This document shows positions 17,164 through 25,795 of a stretch of 64,000 nt of DNA, in pieces. Where the stretch lies: NCBI GenBank assembly GCA_012317185.1, contig CP048838.1:868001-932000 (forward strand), in the 5' to 3' direction. The notes beneath the pieces are model-generated. The model searched no databases and was not told the origin of the DNA. It saw nothing but the letters and a program-made list of their open reading frames with translations. A program made the translations under genes and the position numbers. The stretch comes from [Clostridium] innocuum. Its GTDB lineage: Bacteria > Bacillota_I > Bacilli_A > Erysipelotrichales > Erysipelotrichaceae. Position 1 is the first letter of the stretch, and every line of letters begins with the position of its first letter.

Positions 17164-19512
17164 ATGAAACATGCTGTAAAATCATCCATGCTGATAGTTC
17201 TGGCAGCAGCGTTACTGCTTGTCAGCGGCTGCAGCGGCAAGGAAAAGGAGCCGGCAGGCCTTGCGGATAACAGCAGACTGGCCAGCAATATCAAACAGAA
17301 GTATAAGGAAGAGGAAAAGGTCAGCTATGCGGATCCGATGTTTAACCTTTCCAGAGATCACGTGTTTGAAAAGAAGCTGGAGTTTGATCTTGAACAATAC
17401 ATCAAGGATCACCCCGACATTAAAAACTTTACACAGATTGTAAATGTGTATGCGGATGCAGATTTTAAGGATAGGGTGAATCCGGTTTATGAATTTGATA
17501 AGGAATCCAATACAATTCAAATCCATCCGCCAAAGCGTCCGAAGTTCTACGTTACGGATACCGCCACCTCCTCTGTGAAAAATCGGTATGAAAGAGGAGA
17601 AAGCAGGGATTGGGGCAATGCCCGGCAATATTATATGGTGCAGTATATGGATTTGAAGACAGGGGAAATGCTGAAAAAGCCGGAGGTCACCATTTTTTCA
17701 GTGAAGACAGAGCTTGCGACTCCGAATGTGGAATTTTCTGTCAGTGATGATGGGACTCCGCAGCTGCGTTGGGATGCTGTTGCGGGGGCGGATCAATACA
17801 TGGTGTTCTATTACAACTATGATATGAAGAACAATTTCACTGATACACAGCTGAGCGAGAAGCTCATTACAAATAAAACCGAATGGAAGGCAGAAAATGA
17901 CAGGGATGGCCTGCTGGTTAACAAGGATTTCAATATGACGAAGCTGTTCAGCTCTGAGGATGATGTCACAGCCGGTGATGCAAAGAAAGCAGAATTGAAG
18001 ACTACGACCAAGGTATGGGGTGTGATTGCGATGAATGACAAGGGAACCTCACGTATTTCCGAGACCTTCAACGGGAACGATATCGCCTCGTTGCTGCCGT
18101 ATCGGGAGGCACTGGCGAAAAATAAGTCGGATAAGGTTTCCAAATACGCTGATAGGGAGGTTGGATTGCTGCCATCCTATCGCTGGATTGTCATGTGTGA
18201 CGGTAAGCTGTCACAGCGGCTGATAACATATGATATCGATAAGGCTGAGCTGAAAAACGGCAGCTTTGGAATCACAGATGATGAAGGTAATATCACCGGT
18301 ACAAAGAAAATCGATTATCTGGATATTCCGTATACCATCGATGGAACAGCCTTTCAGGACATGGCGAGAATTTTCTATGTGAATAAAAAAACCTATTCGC
18401 AGGAGCTGAAGAAGCTGAAGGATCGTCAGGATTCCCTGCGCAGCAAGGGGGGCTCATTGAAATCAGAAAGCAATATGCAGGATGCCAAAGCCGCAGATGA
18501 TATGGAAAAGGATGCTAAGCTGGATGCGTCAATCAGTGAGCATGTGTACGCCAACAGTGCACTGGGAGAATATCTCGCAGTGAACATGCTGAATGGAAAT
18601 ACCCGTGTTTCTTTGAATGACTTCAGGGAAAGCAGTGACCGCAATTATCTGGTGGATGCATGGAATGAGGCAGTTTATCAGAATCCGCTCATCCTGGGGG
18701 TGCGCTCCATATCGCTTGATACGAATACGAATGATTTGCTGATTCAATACGATATGACACGGGAGGAAATAAAAGAGAAGCAGGAGGCGATTCAGGCAGA
18801 GGTAAAGAAGGTCGCGAAGGAAATCATCAAGGATGGGATGAGCAATCTGAAGAAAGAAATTGCAATCAATGATTATCTGTGCATGAGCGCGGAGTATGAT
18901 AATGCAGCTCTGGAAAATGCAGAGAAAAACGACTTCAAATACGTGGATGAAAGCTTTCATGATTCCTTTAATGCCTATGGTATTCTGTTGAAGAAAAAGG
19001 GAGTATGTGCCAGCTATGCAGCCAGCTTCAAGCTGCTTGCGGATGAGGCTGGTCTGGATTCCATTGTGGTTACCGGATATCTTAACGGAAATGTCCCACA
19101 TGCGTGGAATCGCGTGAATATCGATGGACAGTGGCTGACAATTGATAGCACGAATAATGACAATGAGGTTATGCGTAACGCTCTGTTCAATCTTCCTGAC
19201 AAAGTCGCCAGAGGTACCTTGAGTGAGGATAAGCTGTATATGATGGATAGTGAAATTTCTGCTTATAAGGCTGATGTGGAGGATAAGGAGTATTACCATT
19301 TAAAGAAGCGTTTCTTCGACAACAAGGATGAAGTTGTGGAAAAGCTGAGCAGTGAGCTGGAGAAAGACGGTTCGACGCTGCTTCGTACAGATTATAGTCT
19401 GGAGGATGAAGCGTTCAAGCAGATTGCACAGGAGGTCATGCAGAAAACAGGGGATGCTTCTTTGCAGGGGACGACTTTCCTGGGTATGATTTATTTGCAG
19501 AAGGCGAAATAG
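17164..19512 (+). CDS. Lipoprotein with C-terminal transglutaminase-like domain
   Basis: A 782-residue exported lipoprotein. The signal peptide ends in the lipobox LVSGC (Cys about 24). The middle has no domain I recognise with certainty; residues about 180-300 could include a fibronectin-III-like repeat. The C-terminal transglutaminase/protease-like domain (about 560-690) has the Cys in KGVCASYAASFKLL, the His in PHAWNRVNI and the Asp in WLTIDSTNND, in the usual order. It may act on cell-surface proteins or peptides. ATG 17164 fits an AGAGAGG site about 8 bp away better than ATG 17158. It follows the sigma/anti-sigma pair. Confidence 0.85.
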   Translation: MKHAVKSSMLIVLAAALLLVSGCSGKEKEPAGLADNSRLASNIKQKYKEEEKVSYADPMFNLSRDHVFEKKLEFDLEQYIKDHPDIKNFTQIVNVYADADFKDRVNPVYEFDKESNTIQIHPPKRPKFYVTDTATSSVKNRYERGESRDWGNARQYYMVQYMDLKTGEMLKKPEVTIFSVKTELATPNVEFSVSDDGTPQLRWDAVAGADQYMVFYYNYDMKNNFTDTQLSEKLITNKTEWKAENDRDGLLVNKDFNMTKLFSSEDDVTAGDAKKAELKTTTKVWGVIAMNDKGTSRISETFNGNDIASLLPYREALAKNKSDKVSKYADREVGLLPSYRWIVMCDGKLSQRLITYDIDKAELKNGSFGITDDEGNITGTKKIDYLDIPYTIDGTAFQDMARIFYVNKKTYSQELKKLKDRQDSLRSKGGSLKSESNMQDAKAADDMEKDAKLDASISEHVYANSALGEYLAVNMLNGNTRVSLNDFRESSDRNYLVDAWNEAVYQNPLILGVRSISLDTNTNDLLIQYDMTREEIKEKQEAIQAEVKKVAKEIIKDGMSNLKKEIAINDYLCMSAEYDNAALENAEKNDFKYVDESFHDSFNAYGILLKKKGVCASYAASFKLLADEAGLDSIVVTGYLNGNVPHAWNRVNIDGQWLTIDSTNNDNEVMRNALFNLPDKVARGTLSEDKLYMMDSEISAYKADVEDKEYYHLKKRFFDNKDEVVEKLSSELEKDGSTLLRTDYSLEDEAFKQIAQEVMQKTGDASLQGTTFLGMIYLQKAK

Positions 19513-20018
19513 AAGAAATAAAGAGTTTTCTATTTCTGAAGAAGCAAATGAATGAGCGTTCGGATATGATATAGGTCCGACAGCTGTCATAAAGAAAAGA
19601 AGGAGACTTCGATACGATTGCGGTATATGGCGATGGTATTTGAAGTTTCTTTTTATCATTAATATGCTGATAATTAAAGCGATGGTCTTTCGTTGAAGGA
19701 GGTGAAAGAAAGCTGTATACAATAGATGGAAAAGGAATCATGAATAATTTTTAGCAGAAAAAATGTGGGCAGCCGAGGAACTCTTGATGAAAGAAGATAT
19801 TGAACATGAATTTGATTTATAACATTATTATGGCGTCGATAGCAGCTATCGGATGATGGATTTCAAGTATGAAATTATCTGCTACAGTTGACGGAAGACT
19901 TTATGAAATCCGTATGAATTGATTAGAAAATGTGAACTTACATGAGTTGGAGAGTAAGAAAAAAGAATGCACCGACCTACTTATCCTGGTCTATCAATAC
20001 AATCTCTGATTGTCTTAT
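19513..20018. other. Non-coding interval before the repeat
   Basis: About 500 AT-rich bases with short broken frames in all readings. A weak AGAAATA/TATTTCT hairpin at 19515-19545 may end the lipoprotein transcript. No gene is supported. Confidence 0.6.
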
Positions 20019-20218
20019 CTAGTCATGTTAGCAAAATACGATTTTTCTTAGCAATTCAACCGAAAAGCGTTTGACTCCATCCAGAAATATTTGTGAAATT
20101 TCCACAAGATTAAATCTTCTTGAAAGTAAAAAAAACACATCGACAGTTTGGTGTCAATGTGCTTTAAACCCTTTAAAATGGCGTCCCTGATAGGACTCGA
20201 ACCAACTACGTTCCGCTT
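20019..20218. repeat. 200-bp direct repeat, left copy (att-like)
   Basis: The same sequence recurs at 22512-22710 with only a few differences. It runs from CTAGTCATGTTAGC to GTTCCGCTT and holds, read on the minus strand, the 3' end of a tRNA followed by a terminator hairpin (20136-20161) with a U tract. A 14-base part, GTCATGTTAGCAAA, occurs a third time at 20361. This is what repeated integration at a tRNA 3' end would leave. Confidence 0.85.
20136..20161 (-). terminator. tRNA-type terminator in left repeat
   Basis: On the minus strand CACATTGACA pairs with TGTCGATGTG (one G-T pair) and is followed by eight T. It ends transcription from the tRNA fragment side; the same hairpin occurs at 22628-22653. 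Confidence 0.8.
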
Positions 20219-20225
20219 TGGAGGT
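20179..20225 (-). pseudogene. tRNA 3'-end fragment (left copy)
   Basis: Read on the minus strand: an anticodon-loop-like CTCCAAA, GCGGA, a T arm with TTCGAGT, an acceptor strand CAGGGAC and an encoded GCCA. The T stem has one mismatch. No matching 5' acceptor strand (GTCCCTG) lies upstream, so this is only the 3' half. The loop would read CCA (Trp) here, unlike the CCU of the right copy. Confidence 0.65.
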
Positions 20226-20515
20226 CTTTTTTTCGCTTTTTGGCAGGTCTCCTCTTTTCTCCTGTGATCTTCAAAAAATCCATGGATAAAGGCTTTTTTG
20301 AAGATGGCCAGCACTTTTTTTGTACCACCTGTTCCTTGCGATATTGCCTGATTTTAAGATGTCATGTTAGCAAACTGGATCTATGGTCTTTTTTTATGAC
20401 CGATGATTTTTATAAAACATAGTACCATACTTATGGATTTCCTTTTCATTTGGAAGTCCTTTTTTCATTTACATAGCCGGCAAAAGATCGGCTTATAGAA
20501 AGGAGTGGCAAAACG

Positions 20516-20692
20516 ATGACAGCTGTCAGTATGAGTTCTTGTCTTGCGTTGTATGGTGAAAAGATATCAGTGTTAGATTTTGACCATCAGGGTCATGCGC
20601 CAAAAGGATGTTTTGATAGAAGCAAATATCCTTTATCTATGACGGATACGATACAATTAGTCATCAATGGTACTGGTATTGAAAAAATTTAA
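20516..20692 (+). CDS. Small hypothetical protein (58 aa)
   Basis: An ATG preceded by AAAGGAGTGG opens a 58-codon frame beginning MTAVSMSSCLALYGEKI and ending at TAA 20690-20692. The strong ribosome binding site is the main support. I do not recognise the family, and it could be the start of a longer gene lost by deletion. It lies between the repeat copies, ahead of the RhuM-like remnant. Confidence 0.4.
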   Translation: MTAVSMSSCLALYGEKISVLDFDHQGHAPKGCFDRSKYPLSMTDTIQLVINGTGIEKI

Positions 20693-20855
20693 TCTGTAGA
20701 GTTTATATATTCTTTTGTTATAGTCGATTTGATGATACAATATGTATACAAATTCGTAGCAAAATTTACGAGATGACTACAAGTATTATATTAGAAGTGA
20801 TGAAAGAGTATTTGGGCTATTAGCTTCTGCAGTAATTCAAAAGGAGGAGCATTCA

Positions 20856-20987
20856 ATGAAAAATCAATTTCAGTTTTTAATTTATAAAATCTCTAACGAT
20901 AAAATGTCGATAAATGCGCTAATAAAAGATGAGATAATTTGGTTGACCCAAAAAGGAAATAACTACTCAACGTGGGGCTATGAGTGA
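20856..20987 (+). pseudogene. RhuM-family N-terminal remnant
   Basis: A GGAGGAG site precedes a 43-codon frame starting MKNQFQFLIYKIS and containing KDEIIWLTQKGN, which resembles the N-terminal IWLTQ motif of virulence RhuM family proteins. The frame then ends, and the remaining roughly 300 residues of that family are missing. RhuM genes often travel with restriction-modification or phage-defence islands. Confidence 0.55.
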
Positions 20988-21058
20988 TAAACAAGTTAAC
21001 AAAAAAATTGGTACTTTGGTTTACTAGATAAATTGTAATTAGTGGAGGAAATAAAGAT

Positions 21059-22078
21059 ATGATACTAGATAAAAATTATGTTAGTGTTTTTGAAAATATT
21101 AAAGAGCAAATACGGATGGCACAGCATAAAGCTTTATTGAATGCTAATAGGGAAATGATATATTTATACTGGAATATTGGGAAAATCATAGACGCTAATA
21201 GTGAATGGGGAAATAAGTTTGTTGATAATTTATCAAAAGATATAAGAAGAGAATTTCCCTCATCGAAGGGATTCTCAACAAGGAATTTAAAAAGCATGGT
21301 AAGATTCTATCGAGAATATCAGGAAGTTGAATTTGTGCAGACGGTGGCTGCACAAATTCCATGGTCACATAATTTAGAAATATTAAGAGTCAAATCAAAG
21401 GAAGAAAGGCTATGGTATATTGAAAAGACAATAGAAAATGGATGGTCTAAAAACATTTTAGCCCATCAGATTGATACAAATCTTTATATGAGACAGGTTG
21501 AGAATAAAAAAATTTCAAATTTCCAAAATAGATTGGAGGTATCACAAAGTGAATTGATTCTAGAAACTATGAAAGATCCTTATGTTTTTGACTTTTTAAA
21601 TTTGCAGGAAAATATTAAAGAAAAAGATTTAGAAACTGCATTGATGAACAATATTACAAAAGTTTTACTCGAACTTGGAAAAGGATTCGCTTTCATAGGA
21701 AATCAATATCATCTTGAAATAGCAGGTGAGGATTTTTTCATAGACTTATTGTTTTATAATATTACTATAAAATGCTATGTTGTCATAGAATTGAAGATTG
21801 GACAATTCAAACCTGAATACGCAGGACAACTTAGTTTTTATTTGACCGCTGTTGATGAGACATTGAAAATAAAGTCAGATAAACCTACAATTGGCTTACT
21901 GTTATGTAGGCATAAAAACAACATCATTGCAGAATATACATTAAGAGATATGGAAAAGCCAATGGGAGTAAGCGAATACAGTGTTAATGATTATTTACCA
22001 CAAGATTTAAAGGATGACTTGCCTTCCTTGGAAGAACTGATAAATACGATTGAGATTGATTTGGCTGAAAGTAAATAA
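21059..22078 (+). CDS. YhcG/DUF1016 family PDDEXK-fold nuclease-like protein
   Basis: A 339-residue complete protein of the YhcG family. The N-terminal DUF1016_N part (about 5-160) includes REMIYLYWNIGKII and the FSTRNLKSMVRFYREY block. The C-terminal PDDEXK-like part (about 170-330) has DFFIDLLFYN and then VIELKIGQFKPEYAGQLSFYL, which together supply the D and ExK residues of the nuclease fold. Family members often sit beside type I restriction genes, but none is here. It is bounded by the 200-bp repeats, AT-richer than the island cargo and probably carried by an earlier integration. A DNA-processing or defence role is inference. Confidence 0.85.
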   Translation: MILDKNYVSVFENIKEQIRMAQHKALLNANREMIYLYWNIGKIIDANSEWGNKFVDNLSKDIRREFPSSKGFSTRNLKSMVRFYREYQEVEFVQTVAAQIPWSHNLEILRVKSKEERLWYIEKTIENGWSKNILAHQIDTNLYMRQVENKKISNFQNRLEVSQSELILETMKDPYVFDFLNLQENIKEKDLETALMNNITKVLLELGKGFAFIGNQYHLEIAGEDFFIDLLFYNITIKCYVVIELKIGQFKPEYAGQLSFYLTAVDETLKIKSDKPTIGLLLCRHKNNIIAEYTLRDMEKPMGVSEYSVNDYLPQDLKDDLPSLEELINTIEIDLAESK

Positions 22079-22427
22079 TATAGAATTTACTCCACTCTAA
22101 CATAAGGCTGTACGATTCAATGATAGTGTACTTTCTGATTACTGTTTGAATGATAAGAAGAAAGTAAAAGGTGCGGTATCATCGTTAACAGTTTGAGCTA
22201 TAGTTCATAAATATATGAATTTGGCATACTGAGGCAGATATGATAACAGTTGTATTTAGTTATATTTTGATGAAGATAAAAAAGTAAATACACAGAAACT
22301 TGATGATTCCTTTTAACGAAATGGAAAAGAAATCGATCATAAGAAAAATAAGGTGGATGTAGATGCACTGGTAAGTGCTTTGAAGGATAGTCCGAAATAG
22401 ATGAAACAGCTGATAGATGCATTAAGA

Positions 22428-22460
22428 TAAAGTTATTGAGAAATCAATAGCTTTTTTCAT
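22428..22460 (+). terminator. Probable terminator
   Basis: AAGTTATTG pairs with CAATAGCTT around a short loop, followed by TTTTTT. It ends a degenerate stretch (22079-22427) in which only short broken frames, such as KVDVDALVSALKDSPK, are visible. It may close the transcript starting at 21059. Confidence 0.6.
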
Positions 22461-22511
22461 AATAAAGCCTATTCGTCTTTTTGATTCACTTCTAATCCTT
22501 GATTGTCATGG

Positions 22512-22710
22512 CTAGTCATGTTAGCAAAATACGATTTTTCTTAGCAATTCAACCGAAAAGCGTTTGACTCCATCCAGAAATATTTGTGAAATATCCACAA
22601 GAATAAATCTTCTTGAAAGTAAAAAAACACATCGACAGTTTGGTGTCAATGTGCTTAAAACCCTTTAAAATGGCGTCCCTGATTGGACTCGAACCAACTA
22701 CGTTCCGCTT
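22512..22710. repeat. 200-bp direct repeat, right copy (att-like)
   Basis: Second copy of the repeat at 20019-20218, with the same terminator hairpin at 22628-22653 and the same tRNA 3' end. The integrase gene lies 0.7 kb to the right and its 3' end points at this copy, so this is the likely end of the island. Confidence 0.85.
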
Positions 22711-22717
22711 AGGAGAA
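22671..22717 (-). pseudogene. tRNA-Arg(CCU)-like 3' fragment, probable attachment site
   Basis: Read on the minus strand: a CTCCTAA anticodon loop (CCU, Arg), GCGGA, the variable part ACGTA, a perfect T arm GTTGG-TTCGAGT-CCAAT, an acceptor CAGGGAC and an encoded GCCA. The 5' half does not fold: no GTCCCTG strand and no D arm are found, and the left anticodon strand pairs poorly. An element that recombines at a tRNA 3' end would create such a fragment. Confidence 0.65.
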
Positions 22718-23072
22718 GCACTCCTAAAGGTCAATCAGCTGCCTTCTAAGTTTAAATAATCCCCGTATTTACTGGCTTTTCACGGCATCAGAATGTTATC
22801 CTGTACCTCGGTGTTTCTGCTAATTTTAAGGTGTTTTATACCTTCCAATTTGCAGGTGATTAGCACGAAGTTCGAGTTTGGGAAAATGCTCAATGGTAAA
22901 AACAAGCCGCTGTTGTGTGGGTGTGTCCCTTCTGGTGTTAGGACGGCTCTTCTGATCTGGAACTTCTCAAGAACAGTATGTACATAATAGTCTGAAAGAA
23001 AGAGGACAACCCATGTTAGATTGTCCTCTTGTGTTTCTTTGGGTGCAGATGCTTGCTCAATGATTTATTACT
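22718..23072. other. Non-coding junction with terminator hairpin
   Basis: No supported gene. AGAGGACAA (23001-23009) and TTGTCCTCT (23021-23029) form a strong hairpin, followed by a T-rich tail on the plus strand; on the minus strand it follows the 78-residue gene. Confidence 0.55.
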
Positions 23073-23309
23073 TCAATCTGCACACACTTTTCTTTTATGG
23101 CTCATTATATCCTTTCTTTGCAACGCTTCCTGTATAACGGTATAAGGCACATCGAATACATAGCGTGAAAAATCTTCTAACTGTTTTTTAGGATAGGCAG
23201 ACAGACAAAGACGTTTCATCTCAAGCCAGACGGCCCGCTTATGATAGGTCAGGTCAGATATATACTGACATCCTATTTGGGCCTGCATATCCGTAAAAAT
23301 ATCTTTCAA
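23073..23309 (-). CDS. Small hypothetical protein next to the integrase
   Basis: A 78-residue protein starting at TTG 23309 with GGAG 7 bp ahead. It is rich in charged and aromatic residues, with no membrane segment or motif that I recognise. It lies between the integrase and the attachment end, downstream of and in the same direction as int, as small accessory genes of integrative elements often do. Function unknown. Confidence 0.5.
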   Translation of the reverse strand: MKDIFTDMQAQIGCQYISDLTYHKRAVWLEMKRLCLSAYPKKQLEDFSRYVFDVPYTVIQEALQRKDIMSHKRKVCAD

Positions 23310-23396
23310 TCAATCACTCCAATCTTAATACGATATAGCGGAAGGAGCCATTGCTCCATAGATGATTACTCATCCATTTGCAACGGCTCCTCAGTG

Positions 23397-24776
23397 TCAT
23401 ATGGTTTTCGCCAGTGATTTCAAAAGGGCTGCCATTTCTGGATTGGCAAGAAGTTTCTGAAGCAGCTCCTGTTCAGTCTGTGTTTCTTTAGGTTCGGTTG
23501 TTTCCTCCGGTTCTTCAACTGCTGGGGTTGATTTGCTCTGGTAGAACTGCTCCTCAAATCGTTGCGCATTTAAACGTCTGTCCTCGTCTATGATATGAGA
23601 ATACACATCGGCTACCATCTTGACCTGTGCGTGGCCGGAATCCCCCTGTACGGATTTCATATCGCCACCGTTGAGTTTCAGCTTATAAGTGATACTTGAA
23701 TGTCTGAAACTGTGAAATACGACAGGCGGCAAGTCGTGATCTTTGATCAGCTTTCCTAAAGCTCGATTGATAACCTGTCCTTCAATCGGTCTGCCGCAGG
23801 AAGAAGCGAATACGAGATTAAAGTCCAAGTATTCGTCTCCAAACAGTGCCTTGTAGTTTTCAATTTCCTCACGTCGATCAGCAAGCATTTCCGCAACTGT
23901 TTTCGGAAGAAATATCTTTCGGATACTGGTTTTTGTTTTCGGTTCTTTCAGCACCAGCGCTGTGTGTGTACTTGCCAGCGCAGGCGGGAATTTAAAGACA
24001 ACTCCTTTTTCACCCAGCTGTTCCAACGCATTACGATTAACACGCTGAAGCTCTTTGTTGACAAAGATGTAGGCACATCCATTTTTTATGCTGTCCTCTG
24101 AAATGTCGATACAGTCCCAGGTCAGTCCGAGAAGCTCACCCATTCGCAATGAGCAGGAAAAAGCAAGATTCAGTGCCAATGCCAGATTGTCATCGTCACA
24201 AACTTCCAATGCTTTGAACAGTGTTTCTGCTGTCCAGATTGCACGCTCTTTATGTTCTTCTTTTGGAAGGGTAGCATTAAGAACAGGATTCCTTGACATC
24301 AGTTCCCATTTTACTGCCTGATTAAAGGCATTGCGGAGCAGCTTATGAATCTCTCTGACCGTATGAGGCGTGAGATATTCATTGTTCGGCCTGCGGTTAT
24401 TTACCACCTTTGCCTTGACCGATAATAAGCTCTGATAGAATTTGTCCATAGTTCTCGGTGTCAGATCTTCCAGTTTAATATCTCCAATCAGCGGAGTAAT
24501 ATAATTGAAGATCAGGCTTCGCCTTGCTTCATAGGTCGATAATGCCCAGGTATTCACACCATAAATAGACATGTATTCTTCCAGAAGATCACTGACCGTC
24601 TTAGCGGAAGGGGTAATAAAAGTACCTGTCTCCTGTTCAAATTCAACCTGCACTTTGCGCTTTTTTGCTTCGGCATTAGTGGCAAAGGTTTCCCATTTTT
24701 GCCTCTTTACACCGTTTTCATCCGTATAGCTGTAAACCACAGAATAGCGGTTTTTTCTCTTAACAATAGATGCCAT
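23397..24776 (-). CDS. Tyrosine recombinase (ICE/phage-type integrase)
   Basis: A 459-residue integrase. The N-terminal arm-binding domain (about 1-60) starts MASIVKRKNRYSVVYSYTDENG, a SAM-like core-binding domain covers about 65-170 and the catalytic domain about 185-405. The catalytic residues are visible: Arg in SCSLRMGELLGL, His-x-x-Arg in VFHSFRHSSIT, His in GDSGHAQVKM and the nucleophile Tyr in VADVYSHI. An acidic tail rich in EETTEPKE follows. ATG 24776 has AAGGAGGTG ahead; the 14-residue upstream extension is not supported. Its 3' end faces the tRNA-like attachment site, the standard arrangement for elements that insert into tRNA genes. Confidence 0.95.
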   Translation of the reverse strand: MASIVKRKNRYSVVYSYTDENGVKRQKWETFATNAEAKKRKVQVEFEQETGTFITPSAKTVSDLLEEYMSIYGVNTWALSTYEARRSLIFNYITPLIGDIKLEDLTPRTMDKFYQSLLSVKAKVVNNRRPNNEYLTPHTVREIHKLLRNAFNQAVKWELMSRNPVLNATLPKEEHKERAIWTAETLFKALEVCDDDNLALALNLAFSCSLRMGELLGLTWDCIDISEDSIKNGCAYIFVNKELQRVNRNALEQLGEKGVVFKFPPALASTHTALVLKEPKTKTSIRKIFLPKTVAEMLADRREEIENYKALFGDEYLDFNLVFASSCGRPIEGQVINRALGKLIKDHDLPPVVFHSFRHSSITYKLKLNGGDMKSVQGDSGHAQVKMVADVYSHIIDEDRRLNAQRFEEQFYQSKSTPAVEEPEETTEPKETQTEQELLQKLLANPEMAALLKSLAKTI

Positions 24777-24789
24777 GCAAAACACCTCC

Positions 24790-25005
24790 TTATTCTCTTG
24801 TTTCGAGCCATGCATCAAAACTGCTTTTTACGATTCTGATGCCACGATTCAATCGAACACTCTGAAACACATTCTGATTTATCAGCTTATATGCAGTGGG
24901 GCGGCTTATTCCAAGAATTTGCCGAATTTCTGCAACAGTATAGCTTTTCTTATTCGGAGCAGTTTTTGAAACTCCATTTAATTCAGCGATGCGATCTTCA
25001 AACAT
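24790..25005 (-). CDS. Excisionase-like MerR-type DNA-binding protein
   Basis: A 71-residue protein with the helix-turn-helix of the DNA-binding (excisionase) family: YTVAEIRQILGISRPTAYKLI, then a wing ending in FDAWLETRE. AGGAGGTGG precedes ATG 25005. It ends 13 bp before int, and its start overlaps the preceding gene. Such proteins direct excision or control int. Confidence 0.85.
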   Translation of the reverse strand: MFEDRIAELNGVSKTAPNKKSYTVAEIRQILGISRPTAYKLINQNVFQSVRLNRGIRIVKSSFDAWLETRE

Positions 25006-25412
25006 GCTGCCACCTCCTCATTTTTGATAACTTTCTTATAGTGAGATTGCGAATTGTACCAATCCTCGAAGCTATCTATGTAAATACGGGTATACATCCC
25101 AACCTTTACGGTTTTGAACGGTTTCTTCTTCATTAAGTCATATAGGGTTCCTTCAGCAATCCCAAGTAAGCGGGCAGTTTCCTGAATTGACATTGTGATG
25201 GATGTCCAATTCTTTCCCGGTGCTTCACCAATTATTTTCTTATAATGAAGCTGGTTGGCGTACCAGTTTTCAAAGCTCTCGATCATCACACGCATCTTAC
25301 CGGCGATGATGACCGTATCAAAATAGTTCTTTTTCACGAGCCAGTATGATTCCGTCTTACCAAGCCCAAGAAGCCGACGCATTTCTCGCACGGACATGCT
25401 TTTCTTTTTCAT
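24978..25412 (-). CDS. Tandem-repeat excisionase-like protein (two HTH units)
   Basis: A 144-residue protein made of two copies of the excisionase-type unit: SVREMRRLLGLGKTESYWLV...FENWYANQ (about 6-52) and SIQETARLLGIAEGTLYDLM...FEDWYNSQ (about 72-123), each followed by the similar SHYKK or LHYKK segment. A single protein with two such domains could bridge two DNA sites. GGAGG precedes ATG 25412. Its 3' end overlaps the next small gene by 28 bp. An operon with xis and int is likely. Confidence 0.8.
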   Translation of the reverse strand: MKKKSMSVREMRRLLGLGKTESYWLVKKNYFDTVIIAGKMRVMIESFENWYANQLHYKKIIGEAPGKNWTSITMSIQETARLLGIAEGTLYDLMKKKPFKTVKVGMYTRIYIDSFEDWYNSQSHYKKVIKNEEVAACLKIASLN

Positions 25413-25463
25413 TGTATTTTCCTCCGATTCATATTTTTTCGGCTCGTCAGCCGTTAGGGTATG

Positions 25464-25497
25464 CTATATAGCCAAGCATCTCTGCTTGGCTATATAG
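25464..25497. repeat. Perfect 15-bp inverted repeat (hairpin)
   Basis: CTATATAGCCAAGCA, a TCTC spacer, then the exact reverse complement. No T run follows on either strand, so it is not a classical terminator. It lies between two excisionase-like genes, which suggests a binding site for element proteins or an RNA hairpin dividing the operon. Confidence 0.75.
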
Positions 25498-25552
25498 TAG
25501 GGAAAATCGGAGAAAAAGTGAAATGTGCAAATCCGACAGTTCAAGGGATTTT

Positions 25553-25795
25553 TCACACTTGACAAGTATCCATCTGTTTATCAAGCCAATCGTCAAAGCT
25601 CTTTTTTGAAATACGGATATTGCCGCCGATACGGACACTGTGGAATACGCCGGATTTCACAAGATTATAGGCAGAATTCCTGCCGATGCCTAAAATGTCC
25701 TGGATCTCATCTACTGTATAAATTCTTTTCTCATATGGAATACTCGGCATAGCTTCTGTATCCTTATTTAATGCTGCAATTCTATCCTCAAACAT
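25553..25795 (-). CDS. Excisionase-like DNA-binding protein
   Basis: An 80-residue MerR/excisionase-fold protein: YTVDEIQDILGIGRNSAYNLV, the wing VRIGGNIRISK and the end FDDWLDKQMD. The N-terminus MFEDRIAALN is almost the same as that of the 71-residue protein at 24790, so the two are paralogues. AAAGGAGG precedes ATG 25795. Its start overlaps the MazF-like gene by 8 bp, giving a coupled pair. Given that overlap it could serve as partner or repressor of the toxin-family protein, which is inference. Confidence 0.8.
   Translation of the reverse strand: MFEDRIAALNKDTEAMPSIPYEKRIYTVDEIQDILGIGRNSAYNLVKSGVFHSVRIGGNIRISKKSFDDWLDKQMDTCQV

Noticed and set aside
22671..22760. Complete functional tRNA-Arg gene
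   Set aside because: Only the T arm and 3' acceptor strand fold. No 5' acceptor strand and no D arm are present, and the anticodon stem has mismatches.
22793..22987. 64-codon frame after the right repeat
   Set aside because: No ribosome binding site and no motif; Cys-rich and hydrophobic composition typical of chance frames.
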